Shown piece after piece: positions 51,748 to 61,949 of a stretch of 64,000 nucleotides of DNA. Position 1 is the stretch's first letter. Each line of letters opens with the position of its first letter. A model generated the notes under the pieces. The model saw nothing but the letters and a program-made list of their open reading frames with translations. It was not told the DNA's origin and ran no database searches. A program made the translations under genes and the position numbers. The DNA comes from Craspedostauros australis (lineage: Eukaryota > Bacillariophyta > Bacillariophyceae > Mastogloiales > Achnanthaceae): the NCBI GenBank assembly GCA_026770025.1, contig JAMXDE010000044.1:124001-188000 (forward strand), in the 5' to 3' direction.

Positions 51748-53568
51748 GCGGTTTGTGGAGTGGATGGATTTGTATTTTGTGAGAGGAAGGTCGAGCTGTT
51801 TTGTTTTGCTTCGCTTCCCACAGAGAGGACGAAGGTACCAGCTTGCCGACCCAAGAGCGGCAACCTCCGCAATCTGTCATACAGGTTCCAGTCATGGAGT
51901 GCAGAGAACACAACGCCCTGGAGCAGTCTCAACCACACTTCCATCCCCAAGCATTAGTCTTGTTCGGCACACAGGAAATACACGTGGGTCCACAAGCAGC
52001 GAGCACCCGCAAAACACACGAAGTTGTGGTGTTGTGTGGTGAAAGTGAGCTTGGTGCAAACGTGTGGAAACATGAACACCGGTTTGTCATGAATTCGTTG
52101 CCACGTCCATCCTTGATGGCCAATCAGAAGCCTCTATCAGTCTTTCGTCAACACGGCTTCAATGATCTCACACCCAACCACGAACAACACGTTACGAAAG
52201 ACAACATCCCTTCTCCCCACACAAAGAACAACAACAACCCGAGATGCATAGTTGGGCGTGTTGGTCGTGAATGACTTATCCTGTCCATACTAACTGTTAA
52301 TTGGTTCTCGGAGAAACCCCCATAAATCCACAAACATCATCATCATTGGGCTAGAAGTACTCAAGAGAACAACCACAACAAGAACAACAAGACAACAGGT
52401 CCTTCACGACTCAACCAGTTCACATTTTCACCAAACAAGATGGAGCAAACTGGTTGCAGAGCAACTGCAGAGAGGAGGATGGATGGTCTGCATGGTATGC
52501 ATGGCGAAGATGATGTTGGTTCGTATGATTGGGTCTGTATCACCATGATGATGATGATCAGAAGCACGCGAGACGTCGCATTGCCAGCAGTCTATCACTG
52601 TGTACGGGTCTCTGTTCTCGCATTTGCAGCTGCGGATGCTTCCACAGTCGCCCGCCACAACTGTACGTCATACTCAAACTCAAATAACGAAGCAAATAGA
52701 GTAGCTGGTCTTCAAGTGTCGCACGATTGGTGATGGTGCTCAAGCTGCTGTTCCCTGCCAATGCTCCCTCATCACGAAAGCTGCTGGACTACTGGGTTGC
52801 ATGTACATGCTTCGACCATGTGTAGGTCGCCTGTGTGGATGATGAGACGTGCGCATCTGTCGGAGTATGAATACATGGTGAGAGAGAAGAGGAGGAAGGA
52901 TGGCACGATCAGGAGGATGTCCATGGTTCGGACTTACAGCGCGCGAGTATCCCTAATGATTTTGGCCTGGTACTGGCCTACGTAGCTTGCGTCCCGACGC
53001 AAATTGGAGGTGCAGTTTGCGTCCCCACTCTGCCGTTGCTTGGACCAAAGTATGTGGTATGTGGTATGTGATTTGATTTGGGATTCGGATCACCGCACAA
53101 GACCAACCTCTCCACATCCACCGGTGTTGTTGCATCATTGCTCTTGCCTTGTTCGGGCCTGGTTGAGTGTTTGTGTGTGGGCACCAATTGTTCGCCGCTG
53201 GCATGAACTGATGGATGACGTGTTTCGGCAACCAACCAGATCACTCCTTCACATTTCGGGATTGGCGATTGGGTTTCGTGGGGATCGGTCAAACTGGTGA
53301 CGTTGCTGTGAATGGCGATTCTGCATGGAGTATCATGACTCCAACACCCACGTGTTGTTCTTCTCCCTCTGTACAGTCTTCTCCACTGTGGTTGTGTTTG
53401 TGGATGTGCACGACTGCCTGTTGGCGTGGATTCTTCCGATGTCCATCCTCTCCTCACAAAATCAAAAGCGACACAAACACAACAGCCACAACATCCACAA
53501 CAACAACAACATCCACAACAACAACAACAACAACAAATAATAACACACAATACACACACAATACAATC
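51681..53568. other. Intergenic, divergent promoters
   Basis: About 1.9 kb between the hydrolase (minus) and the plastid SnoaL-like gene (plus). It contains the GTT microsatellite (51697-51747) and an ACA/CAACAA-rich leader at about 53480-53540 ahead of the plus-strand ATG. No supported gene. Confidence 0.5.
51697..51747. repeat. GTT microsatellite, 17 units
   Basis: It lies in the likely 5' leader of the minus-strand hydrolase gene. The reading frame through it gives poly-Thr or poly-Gln and is not coding. Confidence 0.93.
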
Positions 53569-54456
53569 ATGATCATGAACAGCAACAGCAAGCCAACCAC
53601 ATCCAGCGTCAAGCTCTCCCTTTTCCTTGCACTCCTCGTCCTCGCAGCACCATGCGCCAACAACCAAGCACAGGCATTCACCACAAGACAACCAACATCA
53701 ACCAACACCCAGCTCTTCGCCACCATGTTTGAGTCCGAGCAACCATCGGCATCCCGTTTCGCATTCCTTCAAAACGCCAGACAAGCCATCGCATCCAACG
53801 TGCCACAACAACCTTTCCAGGATGCAGCCACACCTGCCGATCCTCTCTGGAGCACTGCCGCCAACACTGACGCCACTCCATCCCTGCCATCAACGTCGAC
53901 ATCCCGACGTGCATGGATGCATTCCATGGCCGCCTTGGCCGTCGCCGCCACATGTACAACGGAACAGAAGCAGCTCAACCTGTCGGACGAGCAACTGGCA
54001 CAGATCATCATCAGCGACATCGTCAACAAGAAGTCGCTCGTCACCGCCGATGTCACCAAATCCATCTACGATGAGCAGGCCACCTTCAAGGACGGATCCG
54101 ACCTCGATGGCAAGTACTACCGCGAGCAATGGGTCCGCGGCTGCCGAATGCTCTTCGACGCAGCTGAATGCGAGTCGCGACTCATCGAGGACACCCTTTC
54201 GGTGACCAAGCATGCCGTGACCTTCCGCTTCGAGGAGGACTTGACATTCCGCGGTCCATTCTCGCCCAAGTGCTTCCTGAGTGGAACCGTCGTCATGAAG
54301 CGCTGCCCAGTGTCCGGACTGATCAAGTCTTACGAGGAGATCTGGGACAAGGATGTGTCAAGCATCGTGAAGTCTGCGAAGCTTCAGGGTGGCAACAGCA
54401 TGACTGACCTCTTCATGGCTCGTCTTCAGTCTTCGGATGACAGCGTCATGGCATAA
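53569..54456 (+). CDS. Plastid-targeted SnoaL/DUF2358-like protein
   Basis: This is 295 residues from ATG 53569 (MIMNSNSK). A hydrophobic signal peptide (LSLFLALLVLAAPCANNQ) ends at AQAF|TTRQ. A Phe at the cleavage site (Phe37) is the hallmark of diatom plastid bipartite presequences. A second signal follows at about 110-130: SRRAWMHSMAALAVAATC, a twin-Arg pair (113-114) before a hydrophobic stretch, as in Tat-type thylakoid signals. The mature domain (about 135-280) is NTF2-like: LAQIIISDIVNKKSLVTADV, SIYDEQATFKD, REQWVRGCRMLFD, AVTFRFEEDLTFRGPF, LSGTVVMKRCPVSGLIKSYE and EIWDKDVSS. This matches SnoaL/DUF2358-like proteins of unknown function known from algae and plants. Thylakoid-lumen location is inferred. 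Confidence 0.8.
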   Translation: MIMNSNSKPTTSSVKLSLFLALLVLAAPCANNQAQAFTTRQPTSTNTQLFATMFESEQPSASRFAFLQNARQAIASNVPQQPFQDAATPADPLWSTAANTDATPSLPSTSTSRRAWMHSMAALAVAATCTTEQKQLNLSDEQLAQIIISDIVNKKSLVTADVTKSIYDEQATFKDGSDLDGKYYREQWVRGCRMLFDAAECESRLIEDTLSVTKHAVTFRFEEDLTFRGPFSPKCFLSGTVVMKRCPVSGLIKSYEEIWDKDVSSIVKSAKLQGGNSMTDLFMARLQSSDDSVMA

Positions 54457-55381
54457 ACAAATGTGCTACAACACCACGAGGCTTGTTGTGAAGCCTCACG
54501 CATCCCCGTGCACATTCTCGCACATCTCCACACACACACACAATTTTTCACGCAAGGAAGTGAATCTCATCACGACCGAGCATCAACGCCAATACAGCAA
54601 CCATACAGCAACCATACAGCACCCAATACACCATAGAACATAGAATACAATAGAATACACGCAATAGAATAGAATACAACAAGAATACAATACACAATCG
54701 ATCACTCGACAAACATCATCTTGTACTCGTGGAGCGTTGAGCAGTGTACTCCCTGGCTTGATGTCAAAACTACGCTCACTACTCGCTTTCGGCACATCCT
54801 GTCAAACATCAAGGGACTTCGCGAGGAGATCAACGCCTGCAGCAACGACGATGAGGCCGCCGTCTTCGAGTCTGCCCTTCGCATGGAGACTGCTGCCATG
54901 GACAAGCTGAACCAGGACGAGGAGAACGGCAGTGCCGCCGAGAGCGACGAGGAGATGGGTGTGCAGAAGTGAGCACGTTGCCACTTGGCGCATTGAGGCG
55001 CAACCACAGCGCGTCGCATCGACACACCAGCGCACCAACGCACCCGCACATGTATCACGCCGCCGATGGCATCTTTGAGATGCATCGTGAATCTCAGACC
55101 ATGGCGCCACTTGCCTCCAATAGATGCAAAGCGCATTCGCATGCCATACATACCTGTCACAGCACAACACATCGCAACACATCACAATGCATGGGCTAGA
55201 CAGAGGTACCATGGCCTTGCAACACAAAGCGACGTTGAGCGCAGAACAGCGTACCATCCTCTCATATTTCAATAATTGTAGCCCACTAAACAATAGTACA
55301 GTAACGGCTGATTTACGTCGACGATGGATGTTAAGCACTTGGCAGCTGCTAAGAGAGACTACTTTGACGGGTGGGTGGTTG
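54457..55381. other. Spacer left of element 2, with possible small exon
   Basis: It contains ATAGAATACA/CATACAGCAAC repeats at about 54590-54690. A frame ending at 54972 (about 54790-54972) has coding-like codon use, GLREEINACSNDDEAAVFES then METAAMDKLNQDEENGSAAE, but no ATG-led full gene. It could be a last exon or remnant. Confidence 0.4.
54790..54972 (+). CDS. Possible short exon or gene remnant, acidic helix
   Basis: The plus frame reads RHILSNIKGLREEINACSND, then VFESALRMETAAMDKLNQDE, and ends ESDEEMGVQK. The third positions are G/C-rich like the genuine genes nearby, and the sequence is predicted helical and acidic. No ATG lies at a natural start and no splice partner is certain. It could belong to a transcript starting upstream, or be a dead fragment. 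Confidence 0.3.
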   Translation, partial: RHILSNIKGLREEINACSNDDEAAVFESALRMETAAMDKLNQDEENGSAAESDEEMGVQK

Positions 55382-55386
55382 GTTCT
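55382..55386. other. Target-site duplication of element 2, left copy (GTTCT)
   Basis: GTTCT directly precedes the 5' LTR and recurs at 62580-62584 directly after the 3' LTR. Confidence 0.95.
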
Positions 55387-56016
55387 TATTAGCGCACGCT
55401 AAATCTCTAACAATAGCGACACCCGTCGACCAATCAGAAATATCCACTTTTCTTACCTTTTCCGTTCCGAACGGAAATTTTGGTCGAAAATCCGTTGTGT
55501 CAGATTTGTGTCGCATTTCGCGTCGCAAGAATCGTTTTCCCTCAATCACAGATCCAAAAATGTCGTGGAAATTGATTTCTTGCCAAGATGAGCCAATCTG
55601 CCCAATCAGGACAGTCTTGGATCTTGGGTGTGACACGTGCGAATCTTGCCCTGACCTTCTCAAGTGAATACGATCAATCGTGTGATCGTACTACTAGCAA
55701 CATCGTGAGAAGACGTAATTTACAACACGGGCTATCGCGGTGTTTTGTTCATTGACTTTTGCACCTCATCTTCACGCAGTAACACGCACATTTGTCGTGT
55801 TGTCTCCGTGTTATTTTCATCTGCAATTGCATGAGATCATGTCATGCCTCTATCATGCTCACAGTTCCAAGAAGACAATCTTGTGAGCTCGACAGCATTC
55901 CAACTACCATACGAATAACACAGTAAACCAACACTCTCCTCACCAACAACAACGACTTGATCACTCTACGTTCTCGGTGCGGTATCTTCAAACCCATCTA
56001 CGATTACGTTCTAACA
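55387..56016 (+). repeat. 5' LTR of element 2
   Basis: 630 bp, beginning TATTAGCG and ending TTCTAACA. It is close to element 1 over the first half but clearly diverged over the second half (small indels and substitutions after the TTTGTCGTGTTGTC block). Confidence 0.95.
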
Positions 56017-56336
56017 GATTAACAGTCGCAAGCTTTCACCTACTGAATTGATTGCGTGACAATCCATCCATCCTTCATCCCTCGTCCATCCACGAGCAAT
56101 CCCTTCACCTTCCATCACGTGACGACGTGATTTCGGCTTTCCTTCGGCTTTCTCGCATCCGCAGAACGCCCTCCTTTCGGTTCCTCAGCTGAGTTCGGGC
56201 CTTCCCACTCAGCCATCCAAGACTTCCTGCAGCACCCTCCCGCACCAGAAGACGATTCAGTCAGTGCACCCCAGCCTCAGCTATCCTTCAGCCTCCAGCA
56301 TCCGCATCCACTCTCTCCATCCATCCATCGCCAATC
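56017..56336 (+). promoter_or_regulatory. Element 2 leader, with atypical primer-binding region
   Basis: It starts GATTAACAGTCGCAAGC, as in element 1, and is nearly identical to that leader throughout. It includes the ATCACGTGACGACGTGAT inverted repeat and ends at the gag ATG (56337). Confidence 0.6.
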
Positions 56337-59300
56337 ATGTCGACTCCTGAGATGGACCTCGCCACCTTGGATCACATCCTCGGTGTCATCGGCATCCCTT
56401 CGGACTCCACTCCTCGCGACATCATCGCCCATGCGGACATCGTCAGCCCTCTTGACCTTGTCTCGCTCACCGAAGATGATCTTCGCAGCTTCCAACTTCG
56501 CGATGAGATCGATGATGGCGAGACCATCGTCGCCGTACTCGGAGTGAACCACATCCGCAAGATCCTCAACCTTGGCAAGTGGTATCTCACCCAAGCCATC
56601 CTCGACGACAACACTTGGAACGATCTCGATCGTACCTCGTTCATGGCGTTCACAGCTGAGCAGAACAACCCTTCCCTTCCGTCTTCGCACTCGCATTCGA
56701 CTGCAAGCTCTCCCATTCCGTCTCCGATGGGCATGGGCCACCACACCACTCCAGCATCCGCATTCCGTCCGGTGCCTGAAGAACCTCCGCATGTGAACTT
56801 CGCATTCGATCCTTCGGCTTCAGTGCCTGATCCTGCCTTCCCGCAACCACCTGTGACTCCATCCATGGCACCCTCTTCCAACTTCCAAGGTGTCCATGCC
56901 ATGGAGCTACCGGCTGACTACGTCAAGGAGTTCAGCAAGGCAACCAAGCGAGAGAGCCTGTCGCTCCCGACACTGAAGGACGACAAGCACTTCCTCACCT
57001 TCATGCGGACCTTCGAGACTCTTTCCTTCTCTCATGGACTCAACCATCATCTCGACATGGACTTCATGCCAGCACCCAAGGACGAGGCCTTCTTCGCGAG
57101 CCAGAATCGCTACCTCTTCGCTGTGCTCACTGAGCATGTCAAGACTTCCAAGAGTCGGCGCATCATCCGTGCCTACAAGAAGTCTTGCGATGGCCGCGCG
57201 GCCTATGCCGATCTCGTTGACAGCTACACCAGTGGCGTCGTCGGCGAGACTCTGTCCATCAAATACAGAGACACCATCGTCGCCTTCCGTCTGGACCAGA
57301 CTTGGACCAAGACCCGCGAGCAATTCCTCGATGCCTGGGAAACCAAGCTCGATGACATCGAAGAGCTCGATGATGCATGTGTCGATGAGGCGGTCAAGCA
57401 ACAATGGTTGCGCACCGCCATCGGTCCCGATGTCGACTTGACTCGGGCCTACACCAACGTGAAGTCCAACTCCCGCCAACGTCACAAGCAATCTCGCGGC
57501 TTCATCAAGGTTGGTGTCTCCTTCAAAGACCTCCTCGAGTTCGTTCGAGATGAGGCACAATCCCTCGACGCCAACCAGCCTCGCACCACATCTCGGCGCA
57601 AGGTCAACAATGCCAAGACCGGCGGCTCTGCTGGCAAAGGCAATGGCAAGGACTATGCCAAGGACGACCGTCGTTCCATCCCCAATGATGAATGGCGTGA
57701 GATGTCCAAGGACCAACGCAAGGCATTCCTCGAAGCAAAGGGAAAGTGGCGCAAGAACAAGGGCAAGGGCAAGGCTGACTCCCACCGAGCTGCCAACAAC
57801 GCTGCCACATCTTCGGGCACCACCGACACTCCTTCCGCAACCCCGTCCACTGGCAACTCGGACTCTTCCAAGGCTGGTGACCAGTCCACTGCCATCGATC
57901 GCCTTCTCGCTCAGACCAAGTCCACCTCTTCGTCTGACGATACTCCTCAACTGGTCTACAAGGGCCAGACCTGGCGCCTTGCCAACTCCACGGTGGTCCG
58001 GTACAGCTTCAACAAGCTTGTCAAGGACCACTCTGGCTCTCTCGTCGACAGCGGTGCCAATGGTGGCCTGGCTGGCGATGACGTCCTCGTTCTCTGCAAG
58101 ACAGGACACACCGCCGACGTCAGTGGCATTGGTGACTCTGCCATCGCCAACCTCGACATTGGTACGGTTGCCGGTCTCATCCAGACCACCGAAGGGCCCA
58201 TCATTGGTAAATTCCACCAATACGCGCTCTACGGAAAGGGCAAGACCATCCATTCATCCAACCAGCTTGGTGCCTTCGGAATGGATGTCAACGAACGCCC
58301 ACGGAATCTCCCTGGAGGTCGCCAGACCATCATCACACCAGGAGGCCACATCATCCCACTGGCTGTCCGGCAGGGCCTGTCCTACATGGACATGGCCAAG
58401 CCTACCCGCTCTGAACTCGACAAGTATCCGCATGTCGACTTCACAGCGGACGACGAATGGGACCCTTCTTCCCTCGACCAGGAGATGAACCTCGACGACG
58501 TCGCCGATGATGACGCCGCAGCACTCCAGCGCCGTGAGAACAACTCTACCGTTCTCACGGCCTACACTGGTGCTCGCCAAGCCGACATCGCTGACAACCC
58601 GGGCAGCATCATTGCCACTCGCAAGCCTGCCGACTACGAGGCTCTCCGACCCCACTTCGGCTGGATTCCGGCTCGTCGCGTTCGCGACACTCTTCGGTGT
58701 ACCTCCCAGTGGTACCGTACCGCCGAGCGCTTCTCCATGCGCAAGCATTTCAAGTCTCGGTTCCCAGCGGCCAACGTCGACCGTCTCCATGAGACGGTTG
58801 CGATGGATACGCTCTTCTCCGATACCCCTGCTCACGACGACGGGGTTCCCGGCCATGGCGGCTGCACCATGCTTCAGGTGTACGTCGCCCTCGACTCTCG
58901 GTTCACGGCCGGCTTCCCCATGCCATCCGAGAGCCGCATCTCCGACACTCTCCGTGACTTCATCCGACGCCACGGGGCTCCCGACCTACTGATGTCCGAC
59001 AACGCCAAGGCGCAGATCGGTAACAAGGTTATGGAGATCCTCCGGCAGTATCACATCCGTGATCACCAGAGTGAGCCGGAACATCAACACCAGAACGGCG
59101 CGGAACGCCGGATCCAGGATATCAAACGCACAACCAACGGTGTGATGGATCGCACGGGTACTCCCGACCGCTTCTGGCTGATCTGCACGCTCTATGTGGT
59201 TGATCTCTTCAATCACATCGCGCAGGTCACCGCTGGCTCCATCACCCCCCTCCAAGCCGCCTTCGGACAGCGACCGGACATCTCCAAGTTCCTGTCCTAC

Positions 59301-61925
59301 CGATGGTGGCAACCTGTCTACTACCGGGTTGACAACCCCACCTTCCCCAGCCAGTCCAAGGAGCGCAGTGGGCGCTGGGCCGGTCCCTGCCTGCACAAAG
59401 GCGATGATCTTACCTTCTGGGTCCTCGACGACGAGACCCAGCGACTTCTTCCTCGGTCTGCCATCCGACCTGCCGACGACTCTGCCACCCGCAATCTTCG
59501 TGCGGACTTCCCCTTCCCCATTGTTGGGGAGGACGATGGCTCTGATGCCATGAATGTGGCGAATGGGGAGCCAGACGACGACATCTCCGTCCCTCCTGAC
59601 TCCGACCCCATCGTACACTCCCTCGCCGATTCCATCCTGGCTGACCGCCGCGGCACAGACCCTGAAACAGTGGGGAATGCCAAGGTCCACATCCCGAAGT
59701 TCTCTCCCGAGGATCTCGTTGGGATGACCTTCATCCACGAGAAGGATGGCCAACAAGTCAAAGCGGAGGTGGTGCAAAAGGTCAATGACCTTGACGCAGC
59801 CAACCACCAACGTATCAAGATGCTACTCGCACTGGCCGATGGGGAGACGCATGACCTCATCTCCTACGTTGAGCTCGCCGACATCATCGAACGGCAACAG
59901 GAGCACAACGACGACCCCGACGCCAAGTGGGAGTTCGACTCCATCATCGGACACGAGGGTCCTCTCTCATCTTCCTCTCCCTCCTACAAGGGATCAAGCT
60001 TCAACGTCATCGTGAAATGGGGAGACGGCTCCACCTCCACGGAACCACTCTCCATCATGATCCAGGATGATCCCGTCTCATGCGCTGCCTACGGCCGCCG
60101 CCACGAGCTGCTCGACGAGCCTGGCTGGAAGCGCCTCAAGCGCCTCGCCATCCGCACCAATCGTCTCGAGCGACAAGTCCACGTCGCCAAGTCCAAGACC
60201 TTCAACCACGCCCCTACCTTCCAGTTCGGTGTCCAAGTCCCTCGCAACCACAAGGAAGCGATGCGACTCGACGACAAGAACGGCAACACTCTCTGGGCCG
60301 ACGCTGAGAAGAAGGAGATGGACCAACTCTTCGGGTACCACACCTTCAAGTCTCTCGGCAAAGGCGCCCCTGTCCCTTCCGGCTTCCAGAAGATCCGCCT
60401 CCAATGGGTCTATGCTGTGAAGCATGACCTCCGTCACAAGGCGCGCTGCGTCGCTGGTGGTCACCTCACCGACCCCTGCAAGGATGCATCCTACGCAGGT
60501 GTGGTCAGTCTTCGCTCTCTCCGCCTCTCCCTCCTCGCCGGCGAACTCAACGGCATTCCAACATGGGTTGGAGACATTGGCAATGCGTATCTTGAGGCCT
60601 TCACTCAAGAACGCATCTGCTTCATCGCTGGTGACGAATTCGGTGACTTCGCTGGTCATACCATGCAGATAGTCAAGGCACTCTACGGCCTGCGCACATC
60701 GGGCGCCCGATTCCATGAGGCTCTCGCCGACACCCTTCGCGACATGGGTTTCCTCCAATGCCGCTCCGATCCCGACGTCTGGATGCGTGACGCCAACTCC
60801 CATTGGGAGTACGTCTGCGTCTACGTCGATGACCTCACCGCGACGATGGCCGACCCCAAGGCTTTCTTCGACATCCTCTCTTCGAAGTACGGGTACCAGC
60901 TCAAGGGAGTTGGTCCTATCAAGTACCACCTCGGTGCTGACTTCGGCCGTGATCCCGACGGCACTCTCAAGCTCTCTCCGCAATCCTACATCAAGCGGAT
61001 GATGGAGAACTACGAACGCATGTTCGGCGAGCTTCCCCGCAAGATCAGCTGCCCCCTCGACAAGGCCGACAGCCCGGAGCTCGACACCTCTTCCGAACTC
61101 AGCGAAACCGACAAACGCAAGTTCATGTCGCTCATCGGTGCACTCCAGTGGTGTATCTCCCTCGGACGGTTTGACATCTCTGTCGCCGTCATGACGCTGG
61201 CACGCTTCCGCTCAGCTCCCCGCCAAGGCCATCTGGACCGCGCCAAGCGAGTGTACGGATACCTTCGCAAGCACCCTGATGCTGCCATCCGCTTCCGCAC
61301 CTGCATTCCCCGCTTCGATCTTCACTACGAGGTTCCCAACCATGACTGGATCTACTCCGTCTACGGGAAGACCTCCGAGGAGATTCCGGACGACATCCCC
61401 GAGCCGAAAGGCAAACCTGTCCGAACCACCACGTTCGTCGACGCCAACCTTCTCCACTGCCAAGTCACTGGCAGATCCGCTACCGGTGCTCTCCATCTGG
61501 TCAACCAGACCCCCATCGAATGGTTCTCCAAGCGTCAAGGCACGGTTGAGACCGCCACCTACGGGTCCGAGTTCGTCGCTGCCCGTCAAGCTACGGAGCA
61601 GATCATCTCCCTCCGTCTTGCCCTTCGTGAAATGGGCATTCCAATCGACGGCCCCAGCTGGATGCTGGGTGACAATCAGTCCGTCATCACCTCCTCCACG
61701 GTCCCCAAGAGCATGCTCTCCAAGCGCCATAACGCACTGGCCTACCATCGCGTCCGGTCCGCTGTCGCCGCTGGCATCCTCTACTTCATCAAGATCCCCG
61801 GCACACAGAACGTCGCCGATGTGATGACGAAGTTCCTTCCATGGGCTGTCTTCTGGCCCCTCGTGAAGCCCATCCTCTTCTGGAAAGGACACACCGAGTC
61901 CTCTTCCCCGACCTACAAGACCTGA
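56337..61925 (+). CDS. Copia Gag-Pol polyprotein, intact
   Basis: 1862 residues in one frame. Gag occupies about 1-480 and ends in a Lys/Gly-rich basic stretch (KWRKNKGKGKADSHRAANN). No CCHC zinc knuckle is seen, so RNA binding may rest on this basic region. Aspartic protease: LVDSGANGG, Asp571. Integrase: Asp824 (VAMDTLFSD), Asp888 (LLMSDNAK) and Glu923 (NGAERRIQ). The N-terminal zinc-binding region is not obvious. Reverse transcriptase: GDIGNAYLEAFTQE, YGLRTSGARFHE, and catalytic YVDD at 1496-1499. RNase H: Glu1745 (YGSEFVAARQ), Asp1779 (LGDNQSV) and the terminal ADVMTKFLPW. Separate Gag and Pol amounts would need processing or a splice, since there is no frameshift or stop between them. 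Almost every ORF on the opposite strand here is a shadow. Confidence 0.96.
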   Translation: MSTPEMDLATLDHILGVIGIPSDSTPRDIIAHADIVSPLDLVSLTEDDLRSFQLRDEIDDGETIVAVLGVNHIRKILNLGKWYLTQAILDDNTWNDLDRTSFMAFTAEQNNPSLPSSHSHSTASSPIPSPMGMGHHTTPASAFRPVPEEPPHVNFAFDPSASVPDPAFPQPPVTPSMAPSSNFQGVHAMELPADYVKEFSKATKRESLSLPTLKDDKHFLTFMRTFETLSFSHGLNHHLDMDFMPAPKDEAFFASQNRYLFAVLTEHVKTSKSRRIIRAYKKSCDGRAAYADLVDSYTSGVVGETLSIKYRDTIVAFRLDQTWTKTREQFLDAWETKLDDIEELDDACVDEAVKQQWLRTAIGPDVDLTRAYTNVKSNSRQRHKQSRGFIKVGVSFKDLLEFVRDEAQSLDANQPRTTSRRKVNNAKTGGSAGKGNGKDYAKDDRRSIPNDEWREMSKDQRKAFLEAKGKWRKNKGKGKADSHRAANNAATSSGTTDTPSATPSTGNSDSSKAGDQSTAIDRLLAQTKSTSSSDDTPQLVYKGQTWRLANSTVVRYSFNKLVKDHSGSLVDSGANGGLAGDDVLVLCKTGHTADVSGIGDSAIANLDIGTVAGLIQTTEGPIIGKFHQYALYGKGKTIHSSNQLGAFGMDVNERPRNLPGGRQTIITPGGHIIPLAVRQGLSYMDMAKPTRSELDKYPHVDFTADDEWDPSSLDQEMNLDDVADDDAAALQRRENNSTVLTAYTGARQADIADNPGSIIATRKPADYEALRPHFGWIPARRVRDTLRCTSQWYRTAERFSMRKHFKSRFPAANVDRLHETVAMDTLFSDTPAHDDGVPGHGGCTMLQVYVALDSRFTAGFPMPSESRISDTLRDFIRRHGAPDLLMSDNAKAQIGNKVMEILRQYHIRDHQSEPEHQHQNGAERRIQDIKRTTNGVMDRTGTPDRFWLICTLYVVDLFNHIAQVTAGSITPLQAAFGQRPDISKFLSYRWWQPVYYRVDNPTFPSQSKERSGRWAGPCLHKGDDLTFWVLDDETQRLLPRSAIRPADDSATRNLRADFPFPIVGEDDGSDAMNVANGEPDDDISVPPDSDPIVHSLADSILADRRGTDPETVGNAKVHIPKFSPEDLVGMTFIHEKDGQQVKAEVVQKVNDLDAANHQRIKMLLALADGETHDLISYVELADIIERQQEHNDDPDAKWEFDSIIGHEGPLSSSSPSYKGSSFNVIVKWGDGSTSTEPLSIMIQDDPVSCAAYGRRHELLDEPGWKRLKRLAIRTNRLERQVHVAKSKTFNHAPTFQFGVQVPRNHKEAMRLDDKNGNTLWADAEKKEMDQLFGYHTFKSLGKGAPVPSGFQKIRLQWVYAVKHDLRHKARCVAGGHLTDPCKDASYAGVVSLRSLRLSLLAGELNGIPTWVGDIGNAYLEAFTQERICFIAGDEFGDFAGHTMQIVKALYGLRTSGARFHEALADTLRDMGFLQCRSDPDVWMRDANSHWEYVCVYVDDLTATMADPKAFFDILSSKYGYQLKGVGPIKYHLGADFGRDPDGTLKLSPQSYIKRMMENYERMFGELPRKISCPLDKADSPELDTSSELSETDKRKFMSLIGALQWCISLGRFDISVAVMTLARFRSAPRQGHLDRAKRVYGYLRKHPDAAIRFRTCIPRFDLHYEVPNHDWIYSVYGKTSEEIPDDIPEPKGKPVRTTTFVDANLLHCQVTGRSATGALHLVNQTPIEWFSKRQGTVETATYGSEFVAARQATEQIISLRLALREMGIPIDGPSWMLGDNQSVITSSTVPKSMLSKRHNALAYHRVRSAVAAGILYFIKIPGTQNVADVMTKFLPWAVFWPLVKPILFWKGHTESSSPTYKT

Positions 61926-61949
61926 ATGTCCGGGACACGCTTTGGGGAG

